Positions 63,298 to 64,000 of a stretch of 64,000 nt of DNA are shown piece by piece. The position numbers were made by a program, and so were the translations under genes. This DNA is from Nitrospira sp. (GTDB lineage Bacteria > Nitrospirota > Nitrospiria > Nitrospirales > Nitrospiraceae). The notes below the pieces were generated by a model. That model had not been told where the DNA came from and made no database searches. It worked only from the letters and a program-made list of their open reading frames with translations. The stretch's first letter is position 1; each line of letters begins with the position of its first letter. The stretch lies in the NCBI GenBank assembly GCA_029194665.1, contig JARFXO010000003.1, positions 248,001-312,000 on the forward strand. The letters run 5' to 3'.

Positions 63298-63492
63298 ATG
63301 GCGCGGTTGCCTCGACTCAGCCTGCCGTCGTATCCCTATCACGTCATCCAACGTGGCAATAATCGCCAACCGATTTTTCTGGCGTTAAAAGACTACGAGG
63401 TGTTTCTGGAGTGTCTGCGCAAGGCGAACCCGGAGGCGCCCGAAGCAGACAGACCTCCAAGTAGAAATTGTACTCTGACCGCTATTGCCTAA
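63298..63492 (+). pseudogene. REP-associated tyrosine transposase (Y1/IS200-like) relic
   Basis: The first 45 codons match REP-associated tyrosine transposases: ARLPRLSLPSYPYHVIQRGNNRQPIFL followed by YEVFLECLRKA. After that the frame changes to unrelated residues and stops. The HUH motif and catalytic Tyr are missing, so it cannot be active. Confidence 0.75.
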
Positions 63493-63515
63493 GATCGATG
63501 ATCCCTCAGGCGTGA

Positions 63516-63623
63516 ATGGTTACTGGCATCAGCGATTTGTGGATAGACGAAAGCAGGGGGGAGTGGTTCGTGCTGAAGCTCGACGACATGCGAGCATTCA
63601 AATGGTGGAAGCGAATATTCTAA
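63516..63623 (+). CDS. C-terminal fragment of an unknown gene
   Basis: A 35-codon frame ending ESRGEWFVLKLDDMRAFKWWKRIF, with the composition of a real protein end. A stop lies just upstream, so it is probably the remnant of a longer cassette gene. It is followed by an attC-like half site. Confidence 0.35.
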   Translation: MVTGISDLWIDESRGEWFVLKLDDMRAFKWWKRIF

Positions 63624-63639
63624 GATGGCACGCAGCCGA

Positions 63640-63669
63640 CGGTGCAGCGCCTGATGCCTGACGTTAGGC
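63640..63669 (+). other. Possible attC right half
   Basis: GCAGCGCCTGATGCCTGAC ends in GTTAGGC (63663-63669), an exact match to the attC R' core. A candidate left core is GCCTAAG at 63487. Arms are not clearly complementary, so support is limited to the core. Confidence 0.3.
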
Positions 63670-63692
63670 CTAAGTAGAAGCAAGGAGTCACT

Positions 63693-64000
63693 GTGTCGCT
63701 CGCATTTGTCATCATGCCTTTCCGGCATGCTGACTTCACAACTCGCTACAAGACAGTCATTAAGCCATCCATCGAGAGCGTGTCGGGCTGGCGCTGCAAG
63801 CGGGCAGACGAACACGATGACGCTACATACGTAATCGGCAAAGAAATTGTCCGCCAAATCGAGATTGCTGACGTCGTAATCGCGGATCTCACTACTCTGA
63901 ACCCAAATGTCTTCTATGAGCTTGGCGTCGCACACTCATTTGGTACGAACGTACTCATGATTGCTGATGCGCTCGAGGGTATTCCTTTCGACCTGCACGA
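63693..64000 (+). CDS. Nucleoside 2-deoxyribosyltransferase/TIR-like protein (partial at window end)
   Basis: An open frame running off the window; 102 codons visible. It begins SLAFVIMPFRHADFTTRYKT, then EIVRQIEIADVVIADLTTLNP and NVFYELGVAHSFG. This combination (MPF near the start, ADVVIADLT, NPNVFYELGxAH with a conserved Glu) is typical of the nucleoside 2-deoxyribosyltransferase/TIR-like superfamily, members of which act as NAD- or nucleotide-consuming effectors in some defence systems. GTG at 63693 with AAGGAG 5 bases upstream. The rest of the gene is needed to choose between an enzyme and a sensor/effector. Confidence 0.65.
   Translation, partial: MSLAFVIMPFRHADFTTRYKTVIKPSIESVSGWRCKRADEHDDATYVIGKEIVRQIEIADVVIADLTTLNPNVFYELGVAHSFGTNVLMIADALEGIPFDLH

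Noticed and set aside
1..64000. CRISPR arrays, rRNA or tRNA genes
   Set aside because: No regularly spaced repeats and no tRNA T-arm/anticodon arrangements or rRNA stretches were recognised on either strand; a tRNA scan would settle this.

Overview
This 64 kb window is bacterial chromosome, moderately GC-rich, and most likely from a Nitrospira-like member of the Nitrospirota. That assignment is inference. It rests on the gene repertoire (a YyaL/aldo-keto reductase fusion, a transaldolase/phosphoglucose isomerase fusion, an ACT-containing malic enzyme) and on a 124 bp AGGATGCTGAAAAAG-type terminal-inverted-repeat element that I associate with Nitrospira genomes. No rRNA, tRNA or CRISPR array was seen.

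Positions 1-13.3 kb are ordinary core genome: a thymidylate kinase cut by the window edge, Ppx/GppA phosphatase with an HD domain, an OmpA-like lipoprotein, the 1227-residue YyaL-AKR fusion, malic enzyme, a J-domain protein, RNase D, an ArsC/Spx-type protein, citrate synthase and Hsp20.

Positions 13.3-26.9 kb are accessory DNA around three core genes (methyltransferase, fdhD, a YdeP/FdhF-type molybdoenzyme). The region holds toxin-antitoxin modules in every state of repair: a Phd/RelE pair with a broken toxin, RelE and PIN relics, DUF4160/DUF2442, an intact HicAB, an intact ParDE, a broken ParE and a truncated PIN toxin. It also has a 3' fragment of an integron integrase, attC-like palindromes, ISNCY and IS3 transposase relics, a duplicated small membrane-protein gene and a 165 bp direct repeat. 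It reads as a decayed integron cassette array.

Positions 26.9-57.3 kb form a central-carbon island: PoxB-type pyruvate oxidase, CBS protein, GH15 glucoamylase, universal stress protein, LuxR-type response regulator, alpha-glucan phosphorylase, 6-phosphogluconate dehydrogenase, transketolase, transaldolase-Pgi fusion, GAPDH and a second transaldolase joined to two metal-binding-like domains. A complete narGHJI operon for an E. coli-type membrane nitrate reductase sits inside it. Together these suggest storage-glucan breakdown through the pentose phosphate cycle, with electrons able to go to nitrate.

Positions 57.3-64 kb return to small accessory genes: a frameshifted MtfA-like protein, AlkA glycosylase, two lipoproteins, two more toxin-antitoxin modules, a REP-associated transposase relic, a possible attC half-site and, at the right edge, a partial nucleoside deoxyribosyltransferase/TIR-like gene.

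The most curious recurrent signal is that five unrelated accessory genes or relics (RelE toxin, DUF4160, IS3 transposase, ParE toxin, Phd antitoxin) are each interrupted by one in-frame stop, and in all five it is TAG. Independent decay is the simplest reading, but the pattern is cheap to test.
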